Shown here: one piece after another, positions 25,601 to 37,150 of the stretch | How positions within the stretch are numbered: the stretch's first letter is position 1 | How the letters are laid out: each line of letters starts with the position of its first letter | Assembly (NCBI RefSeq): GCF_000208865.1 | Contig: NC_018386.1 | Span: 620,001 to 684,000 of the forward strand | Source of the DNA: Neospora caninum Liverpool | Taxonomy: Eukaryota; Apicomplexa; Conoidasida; Eucoccidiorida; Sarcocystidae | DNA length: 64,000 nucleotides | Direction: 5' to 3' | Notes under the pieces: model-generated | Told to the model about the DNA's origin: nothing | Database searches by the model: none | The model's input: the letters and a program-made list of their open reading frames with translations, nothing else | Position numbers and translations under genes: made by a program

Positions 25601-27330
25601 AGTCGACGCGCTCGTGCCCCCAGCCTGGAGACATCGGTCCTCTTCGCGGTCTCCGACGCTGCACGCAGTCCAGAGAAGGGAGAGGCGCGGCGCGTGTTTG
25701 GCAGAACGTTCCGCGCGCTTAAACCAGAGAAACAAGACACCACGTGCGCTAACACACAGGCCAACGCGCGGGCTGCAAGGCGGTCGGCGTGCCGCCCGAA
25801 AAAACGCGCGCCAGGGCGAGGAACATACGGGAGAGAGACCGACGCGGAAAGGGAGACGGGCGCCGGTGACGGCCTGGCGCAGATCCGTAGCCTCTGTCCC
25901 CGCGAAAAAAGGTGGGGAGAGCTCGCCGCCGCGAAAAGCCGTCGGGCGCGCGTCTCGCTCTCGCACGTGCGCGCGTTTTCCGCGACTTGAGACTCACAGT
26001 TGCAACGGCCCTGAGACGACCGTCTGGCCAGTCTGCAGGGGGCTGTGGAAGGAGTTTGAGTCGGAGAAATGAGAAATCGCAAAGGGAACGGCCGAGTAGT
26101 TCCCCCGGGGGGAAGATTGGATATACCCGGGATACGGGTCGTGAGAAGGAGACTGAAGAAGCTCGGCGATGAAGAATTCGTTCGGCATCAGAAGTGGGCC
26201 ATTTTCTTCCGAGCGCTCCAGAGCCTGCAGGTGCGCATGCAGGAGACGATGCTCCTCGACGCGCTGCTCCAACGCGATCTGAAGAGAGCGAGATCGGGGC
26301 ACAGACAAGAGCAGGACGCAGAGTGGCGATCACGAGCCAGGGACTCCGGGACAGAGAGAAGGCCGCCGTGCAAGGAGAAGAAAAAAGACGAGAAGACTCG
26401 GAGACACACCAGGGACAGAGAGACGGCAGCATGGACACCTGCGCCAGTGTCTTCGCTCCCCGGTTCTGAAAGCGCCAAGGCGGCTTCCTCGCTGTCGAAC
26501 TCCACCTTGGGGGGGGGGGTGGATCGAGTGTGTCTCTTCCCTCTTCGATTTTCACTTTCGTTCGCTTCCAAAATGCCAGTTTGCCCCCGGGATCGCTTCG
26601 CCGTTTTCTCTCTTTCCTCTCACGCGTGTTGTTTTCTTGAAGAGCCTCTCGCGCCGACATGGAGACTGACCTTGGTGGCATAAAAGGGCGTCGTGCGGTA
26701 GACGAGAGCCTCGGCGTAGACCTGGCGACGGACGTCGTGGAAATAGTCCAAGTGCATCACAGCCGAGGAGCCTTCGCCGAGCATGGCGTCATCGGCCTCT
26801 GCAGCGAGGCAGGGGAGACACGCCTCTCGCGCAAAGAGATGAGGGTAGAGCACGAAGACGGCGAAAAGCTCCCAGAGAGGAGCTGCGTGCGGCGTAGACA
26901 GCTCGCGATGAAAAGGGCGAGAGAAAGACAGGCCTCCCGCGGGCCCGTTGCCCGTACCGCGATCAAGACGACAAACAGGCGCCCCGGACCGAGAAAAGCA
27001 CACACCGGTAAAGGAGCGACTACCAAAAGAGGGGGGAAAGAGGCAGGGGAACTGGCCAAGCAAGCGAAGAGAAACGCGGACAGAGTACAGAGAGAGGAGC
27101 ATCAGAAAACACGCGAGAAAGACGAGATTGAGCGGGAAGAGAGATCTGGGAGGTGTGGAGCGGAAAAAGAGTTTGTGTCCTGCCTTACCTTGCTCTCTTT
27201 CGTGGCATCCATGCTTTACTTCGAGAGACTCCACCTCTTCCAAGTCAGTGACGCCCTGGAAAGCCGTCGGGTGTCTCCCCGAGACCGGCTTTTGCGGCGA
27301 CGTTTCCGGCTCTCCCTCCTCCGCAGACAT
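16615..27330 (-). CDS. Sodium:neurotransmitter symporter (SLC6/NSS) family transporter, copy 1
   Basis: Polytopic membrane transporter. Sixteen or more exons in transcript order: 27330-27189, 26798-26671, 26278-25998, 25658-24662, 24224-24101, 23813-23620, 23276-23123, 22726-22486, 21834-21729, 21344-21240, 20978-20889, 20328-20224, 19563-19440, 19080-18905, 18315-18075, 17603-17482, 16971-16615. All phases agree and the total is 3,687 nt (1,228 aa). The long soluble N-terminal region is followed by a TM1-like segment ending in VTVGVPALQTE, equivalent to the family's GGGLP...LEV. Next come the MGNLF...FVGAG segment (TM2), a Cys-rich loop with HPWEL (compare LPW...C in EL2 of SLC6 proteins) and an ATYFYL segment matching SPAxEYF. 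The Na+ and substrate motif NVWRFPY is replaced by QIWRSLWFLVPY. The acceptor at 25659 was chosen because it removes the in-frame TGA at 25994-25996 and restores phase. Substrate unknown. It is paralogous to the plus-strand copy at 33.3-41.8 kb. Confidence 0.87.
17017..17033 (-). repeat. Internal CCCTAAA telomere-type repeats in an intron
   Basis: cctaaaccctaaaccct (about 2.5 units) lies in the last intron of transporter copy 1, between exons 17603-17482 and 16971-16615. Its orientation is opposite to the motif at 13.09 kb. Confidence 0.85.
17810..17855. other. Two adjacent short inverted repeats in an intron
   Basis: aaacgcttt (17810-17818) pairs with aaagcgttt (17824-17832) across a 5-base loop. 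taactc (17838-17843) pairs with gagtta (17850-17855). The surrounding stretch, about 17,750-17,990, has less purine bias than its neighbours. It lies in the intron between exons 18315-18075 and 17603-17482. Confidence 0.5.
18388..18426. repeat. (TA)n-rich microsatellite in an intron
   Basis: An imperfect TA run in the intron between exons 19080-18905 and 18315-18075 of transporter copy 1. Confidence 0.8.
21925..21968. repeat. (TA)n followed by (TAGA)n microsatellite in an intron
   Basis: About 25 bp of TA alternation continues into about four TAGA units, in the intron between exons 22726-22486 and 21834-21729 of transporter copy 1. Confidence 0.88.
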
Positions 27331-30300
27331 GTTTCATAATTCCGTTTTTCTCCCAACGACCTGTCCTTCTGCGCGTGCTCCCCCGGGCCACCCGCCCTCC
27401 CTTGCCGCCTCGCCTACTCCTCTGCGTCTTCCCCTCGCGTCCTCCCCAACAGCTGTCTCCGTTTTCTCCGGCGCTTCCAGGCAGCAGCTACAGGGAAGAC
27501 AGAGACACCGTGGAAGAAGGGGAGACCCAGGACGAAGAGGCGAAGGGAGAGAAAGCAGGAAGCAAAGAGAAGAGAGGAAAACGGCTTCTGGGAGACCACA
27601 CGCGCGGTGGAACACAGCCGGCAAGGGGCAAGAGTCGATGGTGTGAGGAAGACAAGATGAGGGAACGGCGCAATACGAGACATACACGTAAACCAAGTGT
27701 GTCGGAGATGAGAGCGGACAAAAACCAACTGGCTTTCAAAGCGAAGCCGATGTCGTTTGACAAAAAACTTGCGTACAGGGACAGTGGCAACGCCCTTTTT
27801 GTGCTTGCCAGAGAACGCCCTGAAGAGCGCCTCACATCCGCGAGACTTCTCGCTGCTTCATGCACAAAAATGCTCGGAAACCACGCACGCGTTCCCGTCG
27901 CACATTCCCGTCGACACACATGTACGATGGCACAGACCTGGAAACCCTAAACCCTGGAAACGTACGTCTCTCGAAAGCGTGTACGTATCTCACACCACTC
28001 GTACACACAAGTGTGTACGCTCACATGCTTACAAGATGCGCATGGTGGGCACAGGCACATGTCTAGCGAGTATGCGCTTTTTCGACGCAGCGGAACCTCT
28101 CGGCAAGAGCACAGAAAGCTCGCTGGCCTGTTCTTTCCGCGCAAGGAAAACATGCAGAACTGTGTCCTGGGGTTTCCTCTCTAATGAGGAGAGGGGAAGA
28201 TCCGAGGAGCCGGCTCTTGTCACCGGGCTTCCCCGTCGCGCCGGACAAGTCGCCAGAGTCTCCAGGTATCCTGACACAGGCGTGGGCCGAGACAGAGCCC
28301 TCAACCAGCCGGGAAGGGGAAAACGAGGAACTGCGCGTGCACTGTTCTCCGTTCAGGCACTGCGAACCAAGGATGAACGCATGCGTCTCCGAGGTAGAAG
28401 CCACCCGCCCCAAGAGCAGCCTTTTTCCTCATGCTCCGCGTGGTTCGGGCGTGGCCCAGCGCCGTGGCCCAGAAGAATGTCCCCGGCGAAGGAGCTCTCG
28501 TGCGTCGACACCTTACCGTCGGCAGTTGTGCGTTCAAGTCGCTGTACAGGGAGGGGCAAAGCAGAGAGGAGAAAGAAAAGGGCGAGAGAGAAGTGCCGCG
28601 AGCAAGGCCGGAATCACGTGCGGCCGGAATGGACGCGCTAGGCGAAAGGATGCTGAGGCGCGGCAAGTCGGAGCTCGGCGGAAGAGAGGCGTGGGGAAGA
28701 AAGACGGGTAGTGGACATTTGCGAGGGGACGGAAGCAAAGACAGAGAGCCAGCAACTCACGTCGTTCCCAGCCCCATCTCTGCGCGAGAAGGCAGCGCGC
28801 GGCGGGGACGGCGTTTCATGGCGTGCTGCCTCGTACACAAGGGCCAGTTGGGTCTGAGCTTTTCGAAAACCGTTTTGGATTCGTGAAAAGAGAGGAAAGG
28901 ATATATCTGCAGAGTGGACCCAAGGGAACCACCAGAGGCGGCGACCGCCACGATACAACACCGTTTTCGCGGAAGACGGGGACGGGGGTTGGGTGAACAG
29001 GGAGCCCCGCATGAGAACCTGGCAGGAAAGAAGAGAGAAGATCCAGTCTTCTCTCCTCCTGAGGAAGATTCAGTCCCTAGACCACGTGGAGGGTTTGGAG
29101 AAAAACGGGTACGGCTGATGACGAGCGGCGAGGGCGTGATAACTTTTGAGAAACGGGGTTCAGTGGAGGCAGATGCAGATGGCGCGGCAGGTGGACGCGG
29201 CGTCACGAAACTGTTTGAGATTCGTACAAAAGGACGCGCTCCTTCAAAAAACAGGAAGAAAGGGGGAAAATGCCGCAAAAACGGAGCGGACAGGGCGGGG
29301 CAGGTGGGCTCGGGTCTCGACCGTTCATCTGTCCTCGGGGAACAGAGAGGAGGAGGACCGCGCGAGCGGCTGCAGCCGGGGCCTGGCGATGGGCGCCGCC
29401 GCCAGGAATCCTGTGGAAATGAGGCCACTACGTTTTCTGCAATTTCTTCGGTCCGAATTGGACGACAACGTGAGTCGCTCGGGAGATCGGAAACCGAAAC
29501 AGGAAGTTGATTGACGTCGGTCCTTTCCCCTCTGTCGGGAGAATGCCGTGAGAGGCTCTGCTCGATGTGCCCCAGCAGCCTCCATAGCGGCTTTTTACGC
29601 GTGGTGAGTGAAGCTGTCTAGGCGCCGAACCTTGCAGTGTGTTTGCCGAGCGTCTTCCTTTCAGGGGACGACACGTTATTTGCCTCACTCTCTTGGTTTC
29701 CCCTCCCATGGTGGGAAACGCGAACGAGAACAAGATGCGGCAAAACTTTCCTGAAAAACCCAGTGGACCTCGGTCCCCGCCCGGCGCTCGGGTCGGCAGA
29801 GCGCCACGTCTCTTCCGCACGCCGCGTATGAGCGCGAACCTTTCTGAGAGCAGAGACGAGCAAAAACGACCTAGGTCGAGTTTGCCATTGCGGCTTTCTG
29901 GCTGCACACGTGTACATACACGCGTTTCTCTGGTGGGATTCGACACGGGAAAAGCCCTAGTTGTGTCATGGCCCTAGCGCACGAGAGACAAGAGAAGCGG
30001 CCGCACGGAAGGCAGAAAAGGGGCGGGCAGTCGCTTTACACGAAAACCCCTTTTCCCGCGCTGCGTTCGCACAGCGGAATAGCCGAACGTGGTAGATCTG
30101 CCCTGCCTCTTTCGTCGCCGAGATCGCGGCTACGGGAGAGCGGCAAATTCCTTTCAAAGGGGTTGTGGCGTCCAAAGATTCGCGCCCCGCCCGGGATTTC
30201 GACCGGCGGACCTGTAGAGATTGCGAGGCATCCTCTGAAAGGGTCTACTAGCTTTGTTGCGGTTCCCTCTGGGAGGTGGCCTCCTTCTATCTGTGCATCG

Positions 30301-33300
30301 GCGATTTCAAAGACGGGAATACCAGTCGGTCAGGAGCGAGTGATGCCGCCGGTGGTATGAACCGATTCAGAGAGATGTACACCGCAGTCCCTGCAGAAGA
30401 CTTCCCGCCCACGCACATGTCTCTTTCACTCGACTACGGGAATCGAACGAAAACCACGTGAGAGCCGATCTACGGAGGATGCACTACCCTAAGAGAAAAT
30501 GTGAGAGTGCCGAAACTGAGGTCTGTCTGTCAGCGGTGGGCAGTTGTTGCTGTGTCCTCCACAGCTCATGCTTTTACTGCCTTTTCACGAGCTTGGATGC
30601 CCAGTATGAACGGAAGCATGCAAGTGGACTTCACGCAGCCAGGTGGTAGAGCGAGAGACTCCCTCAGCACGAAACGGTGCGTTACGCGCGGGAAAACTCC
30701 AGCGGACCCAACAGAAGCACTGACGAGAGTACATCTTGGTCGGGCACCCTGGCGCAGCTTTTTTTCCGGTTCTGCTGGCGCTCCTTCCTTTCTTTCGCCT
30801 GGCGAAGGGCAGTAGGGAACAGACGAAATGCAATCTTCCTTCCGAGAACCTATTCAACGCTGAGCCGGTGCGTACGGCTCCGACATTTCCTCGTTTTCAC
30901 GCGAGTTCGCGCGACCCGGCGCTCGGTTACCACGTAGCCCGCTGCACAGTTACGTGTGGACCTTGTACAGAGTGTCGTTCTGGTTGCGGATAGACAGAAG
31001 GACTACAGCCCACGTGGCCTGTGTGTAGATCTCTCGGAGACGGATGCCATACTCTCAGGAACTCTGTTCCTGGCTCTCCTTGCTGTCCCGTTCCCATCTT
31101 TCCCACGAACACCTCCTCTCTGTTTGTGCTTGCAATGCTGTAAATTCAGTGGTAAGCGTCGCCACACTGTCTATGGAGACCAAATGAGACAGCGAAAAAA
31201 ACAAATGCGCAGGCTGCAATGTGGTGCACGATCCCCAGCACATCAAGGGGCCGAGCCGGTGACTCACGTGGTGGGCGTCTTCTTACGGGCCCGAGGGAGA
31301 AAGGGGGTCAGTGAAGAGAAAACATGGTGACGCTCCTCGCGAATGAAAAACAACGACGGAAGGGAAACGGATCGATAACAATCTCCAGTTCTACCTAACT
31401 CTTTCGCCTGTGTTGGAAAGGTCGTCTTGCTAGTGCGCATCGTATTCAGAGGCATTGCTACCGTTTAACGGCCGTCCATGTGTGACGGACGATCTGGATG
31501 GCGGGGGAAATGCGCGTACAGAAGCAGACCGCGGTACAAGTGAGTAGACTCGAGAAGGCAAAAAAAACGGGTTCTGTTCTGAGGATTTTCTTATGTAGGG
31601 CTGAGTTACTGCCAACTTGTGTTGTTGTTCGGCTGCCTTCGAATGCGTGTCGTTCGAGGTCAGGACGCTCTGGATTTCCCTTTCATTTCCTGTCTCGCTC
31701 TCTTCGCAGCGCAGTGGTCTTCTTCCCAGCGCTCCCGAAAAGCCCCCCAGCGCTTTCTCGTCGCCCAGCCCTTTTGCGTTTCCGCCGTTCTCTACTCGAA
31801 CTCGTCTCCCTCTTATGTGTGATGTTACGTACACTCCTTTTGGCGCATGTTCTGGGATCGTGTTCTCTTTTCCTTGTTCCCTCTCAACCATCCTATCCCT
31901 CGGAATTCCTGTCCGTTTCAAAGCCTCTCCGTGCACTCCCGCGAAAGTTTCAAATAGGGGTGCCAGCCGTCAAGAGCAGTTTGTCTTCTTTCTTCGTTTC
32001 CCTTTTCGCAACTGTTTCCCGACTTGTCCTTTTTGTCAGCCCCTTTTTCCCGCCCGTTCTGCGAGCCGTCGTGTCTTTCTTTCAACGGTTTCTCTGCCTC
32101 ATGCTGGCAACGTAGGCAGCCGGATGCGAGGCATCGGGGCTACCACTGTCTGTCTGTCTGTTTTCGTCTCCTCTGCCTTTTCGGCCCTTGGATTTTTTTC
32201 ACCGTTTTTCTCCTCGAATCTTCTCTCTCAGCAGTCGCACTCTGTGCCGTGCGACAGGCGGGTGATCGGATTTTTTTTCTCTTGGCGGTGATGGTTTCGC
32301 GCGCGGAGGGGACGGAACTGCCAGGGGCACGCCTGTTTCGTTTTCTCCCGGTGCGTGTACACCTCTCTCGGTATCTCGTGAGTGCACCCACGTCGGCAGC
32401 TCTGTTTGAGACATTTTTTCGTATTCGCTGGCTCCGAGTGGCTGCTTCGCCGCATCCAATTTTCCTGGGCGTGTCCAACCTCGTCGTTTTTCAAGACGGT
32501 ATATTTTCCTTCCCGATGTTGTCTCCTTGTTGTCCATGTATCGCGTCTGTCGGGTTTCTGGTGTGTTCCCCTTAGCACTGGAGCAAGTCAACGTCCAGCG
32601 CGGGCTTTCTGTCCGGCTGCAGTCGGATGTGTGCAGCTGCCCTCCGAGACTGTCTATACAGGTGCTCACATTTGTGTGTCCCCCAGTCATTTTCGCATGA
32701 CATCCTTCCTCGTCAGGTCGTTACCACACGTTTATCACACACATTCCATTCGGTTGGCCGGACCGACCTGCTAGACCCTCTGCTCTAGAAAGAGACGCCA
32801 GGGGTCTGTTCTCGTTCTTTCGCACGTCCTGTCGGCTCGGTTGCTGGCGTCGCTTGTTCCAGAAGCGGTCCAAACTCTTTGTTTCGGTTTGCTCTCGGGG
32901 ACCTTACGAGGGAACCAGGGGATGGATTCGTCCTCCTCGTGTCTCCTCCGCGAGAGGGAACAGAACCACGGGCTTCGCCCCGCAGTGCTGGGCCCGTGGA
33001 GAGACGTTTTCCTGTTCCTCACGCAGTTCTGATCTGTGATGGGGAACAGATACCCTCTGTCGAGTGGCGTCGGCGAACTCTCGGGGGGGTTTGATTTCTC
33101 TTGACCAGTTTTTGCCTAATACAGGTAGATCTCTGCGGTGGTCCAGTGTCAAGTGGTGAATCCGACGCGCAGAGGGCCCTCGGTCTTTTTGCCTGTTCAT
33201 TCCCTCGTTCCCATTCTCATCTTCTTCGTCTGCGCTTCTCCTTCCGTCCTCTTTCTCGCTGTTACCTCTTCTCTTTTCGACTCTTGGCCTTCCTCGTACT

Positions 33301-33317
33301 TTCCACCTGTCGACAAA
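27331..33317. other. Divergent intergenic region between the two transporter genes
   Basis: About 6 kb between two start codons facing away from each other, so it should hold both promoters and 5' UTRs. The right half, from about 31.6 kb, is pyrimidine-rich on plus, like the introns of the plus-strand gene. ORFs at 31.5-32.3 kb are Phe/Leu/Ser-rich products of this bias and show no domain. One CCCTAAACCCT motif is at 27,943. I see no other gene, and no core promoter motif I can defend. Confidence 0.6.
27943..27956 (-). repeat. Short internal CCCTAAACCCT telomere-type motif
   Basis: About 1.6 units of the coccidian telomere repeat (C-rich strand on plus) lie about 0.6 kb upstream of the start codon of transporter copy 1. 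At this length chance occurrence is possible. Confidence 0.55.
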
Positions 33318-36060
33318 ATGATGAAACGGCTGTACACAACAACGTTCAGACAGAAACCCGACCGAGGGGAGAGCGACGGAGTTGCGCAGCTCGAGCGTGT
33401 CGAATCCCTGCTTGTAAAACATCAACAAAGTCGAGATGGAGCGGGTAGGGAATGAGCGATAGGCGTCGTCTTCCCTGTCCGATGCGTCCTCTCTCCTCTC
33501 AGTCCTTCTGTCGTGCTTCTCGGGGCTTCCTGTGTCGCCGCTGTCTCTCGAGGCTCCGCTCCCTCCAATCTTTCGCTCCTCTCGTTTCTGTCTTCGCTAG
33601 AGTTTTGTCTCTCCCCAGTCCGCGGGCTCTTTCTCCCGTTCTTCGTCCCCTCTCTACATCTGCTAGTTGGGCTGAGGTTTTTTCCCTCGGGTCTGCCTCT
33701 CCTCCTTCTGGTGTTCGAGTCCTACTGACCGGGTTTCCTCTGTCTTTTTCTTCTCCCTCTGCCGTGCACTTCTCTGCATGTTCAGTCTTTTCAGTCACTC
33801 ATCATCGGCCTACCTCGTCCCTTTTCTCCCATGCGTGTTCCCGGAGGGGTCGTGGCGAGGCCGGGCTGGGTTGCGTTGTCTCTTCCTTTGCGTGGGCGTC
33901 GCAAGTGCAGCGCCTGCCTGCAGCAGCTGAAGGCCGGGGAGTGCGTCTCGCGGCGTTTTTCATCCTCAGCGTTTTCGACCTTTGCCGTCTTTCTGTTTCC
34001 TCTGTGTGTCGGCAGATGCAGATGACCGCATGCTCGGGGAGGCATCCTCGCCAATCTTCAACGTGGACTACTACCAAGATGCAAGACGACAGGTGTACAA
34101 CGAGTCTCTCCTGTTCAGAAATACTGCCTTCTACGCAAACAAAGTACGGAAAGCCTCACAACTCCCGTCGCGCGTGCGCCTAAACATGCAGTTACATGTA
34201 CGGACCCGCCCCTACTCATTTGCATATCTGTATCTCTGACGTATATGGATGTAGGCAGATACCTATGGATTGTGCGTAGCTTTACAGTGCGGTCGGTCGG
34301 AAAACCAGTGGAGAAGTGCAGAAGAGGAGTGTGTTTCACTCTTCGAACGTGCGCGTGTACAGCCGAAAAGGGAAGACGGGAAAACGAGAGGCGTCCTGTT
34401 CACGCCCTTGCACATGCGTTGACATTCATGTGCCGAAAGGACTGTTTTTTCGTGCTCCCCCGAGAAACCCGTCGACGGCTGGTGCGTCGTTTCTCCTCTC
34501 TCTGCGTTCCATCTTTCTCGGGGGATCCCCCCGCGCTTTTTCTTCGCGTTCGCCCCACCCCTGTCGGTCGTCCCCTGTCGCGCGCTGCCGGGCGCCCACC
34601 TGGCTCCGTCTTTCTTTTTTTTCCTCTTTCCCAGGTCCACCTGGATCAGCGCTTGGATGAGCACCACTTGCTGCGCATGCACGTGGCGGCTCTGGAGCGG
34701 TCGGAGCGCAACGGGCCCCTGCTGATGCCGGACGAATTCCTGTTTCTGGAGTCCGCAGAGAGTGCCGGCTTTCTCGCACCGGGAACCGCCCACGTGTCGC
34801 CAGTTTCCCAGCTGTTGGGCTCCACCATCGCGCCGGCGCCAGGGGGCGTGCCGGGGTCGGCTTTGCACCGGACCTGCTCCACGGACGGCGTCGGGCCGTA
34901 CCCGCTGGCGACTGCAGGCGCGTTCGCCGGACAAGCGCCCGGCGCGGGGAGTCCCGGGACTTTCCAGGCCAGCCCGCCGGGTTCCCGAGTCCCCTCGATC
35001 GGAGCCGGAGGCGCGGCCGCCGGAGACAGGGGCGCCCGCGAGAGAGTGGCGGCTGTTCTCAGCGGTCACTTGGGGGCAGAGAGCATGCAAGTCTGCAACG
35101 TGGGCGGCGAGCCTCACGTCCTGGACTGGCGCGCCTGGGTCCAGCGGCAGAGATACCGCGGCTGGTTCAACAACGAGGCCTTGTTTTACATGACCGTCTT
35201 GGGCGGGATTGTCGGCGGCCAAAATTTCACGATCTTCTGGGGCCAGCTGCAAGTGTGGAAAAGCAGCATGTTCTTCCTCCCCTTCCTCGTCTACGTCTTG
35301 GGCGTCGGCCTGCCGACGATCCAGTTGGAGGTGCGCGCTGAGCTGCGGAACGCCCCCGGGAAAAAAAGGGCTCAAAGGCGTGTGACGCGCCGAGGGGACA
35401 GGGTTCTGGCGGATGGAGCCGCATGCAGGGAAGAAGCCGGAGGAAAAGCGCGAATGTCCTAAACGTAGATAAGCACACCGATATCCTCCGAGATAGAGTG
35501 TTTATCTCTCAAAAGTTTGTGATTCACGGGGTCAGATGGCCACAGAACGCACTGCTCACGCGGCAGAAACAGAACTCAGAGCGACTGCTGCTCTGGTCTC
35601 TGTGCTTTCAGATTCTGATGGGAAATCTGTTTCGCGGATCGGCAATCAAACAGTTTACCCAGATCAGCCACAAGTTCGTGGGCGCCGGCATTCTCTGCTT
35701 CCTCAGTTGCCTCCTCCGCGTCGTTCTTCTCGCCAGTAAGACACTTGGCTTTCCGCGACGTTAGGCTAGCACGCTCGGTTCGCTTCACTGGCGAAGGCTT
35801 CGGTTCGCAGCTGGAGAACAAACGCCCGTCGATCTCCACGTCAATCCAAAAACTCGCACGCAGGTTTCTTCTGGAATTCTATCTCTGTTGACCTACACAT
35901 CCAGGATATATTTATCTATCGCAGGTTCCGTCGAAAGTCCCGTTATCGTATATTTAGATCACTTTTCTGCAGGCTCATGTTTTGGCGATCTGTGTATCTC
36001 GTGAATGAAGCGTCGGCACAAACACATGTGAAGATACATCCACATACCTCTATACATCTA

Positions 36061-36102
<42 letters not shown>

Positions 36103-37116
36103 TTGATGGAGAAAGAGAGTTTGTGGGTTGATATGTCTCTCGCAGCGCTGTGTGTACACATGCACATATTGAGGTGTCTTTGTGAGTCTTTGTGGATTCT
36201 GGCGTATCTCTGTTTCTATCGAGTGCGAAGCGAGTGCTGTTTGCGTTCTTTGCAGATCGCAGTGCGCAGCTGCTGGTCTACTTTATTGCGAGCGTCAACA
36301 CTCCGCACCCGTGGGAGTTGACCGCGCAAGACCTGCACGACTGCCTCATCTTGAGTGGCCGCAAATTCCAGTGTGAAGCGTCGATGCACGGCACGCTCTG
36401 CCACTACATTGACGAGGAAGACGTCTGTATGGCATCGCCAACCGGGAAGGTGCGCGGACAGCCCGTCGTGTCTCCATGTAGATCCGCTTTCTTCTCTCCA
36501 GCCGCTGGCGGCGAGCAAGACCGCAGCCCCGTCGCCGCGCCGGGCAACTTTCGGTGGCGCCACGGTCCCTTTGCATGCCCGCCGGCTGTCTGTGTGGTCT
36601 CAGGCGACCTACTACTACCTCAAGGAGCTTCAGCCCTCTACGATTGACTCAAGCATCAACCCAGACCAACTGCAGGGAAAGTACATCGGCGCGGTCGCCC
36701 TCGTCTGGCTTTACATACTCGCCTACATATGGCGGGGCCTCTTCAAGCTCGGATTCTGTGAGGTTCACGAGACGCAGCCGAGGCGAAAGCCCTGGCGATC
36801 TCCAGCACAGGCGAGGACGTTAAAAGCTATGTTTGCACTCACGCTCTTGAGCACAAACAGATGTCGGGGGAAACACGTGTCCAGATTTCGACGATTTAGT
36901 CAGATCACTCTTGCCTTCCTCTGCTTCTCACCCCGTTGGTACATACACGCGCGTCCCGTTGCCCCTGGAGCTGACGACGAATTTTGCCTGAGCTGCAAGA
37001 CCCGTTTGTGTATTCTACATGTATCTACATGTACACTGTACAGACATATATGTAAATATATTTTTTTTCAACACATAAATATATAAAGATATAAATAGGT
37101 AAGTATGCAAATATAC

Positions 37117-37150
<34 letters not shown>

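Noticed and set aside
31498..32291. Plus-strand ORFs in the divergent region
   Set aside because: Phe/Leu/Ser/Arg composition follows the CT-rich bias. There is no domain and no phase-compatible partner exon.
34263..35375. Minus-strand ORF of 370 codons
   Set aside because: Antisense of exon 3 of transporter copy 2. It has no domain and its composition mirrors the real exon.
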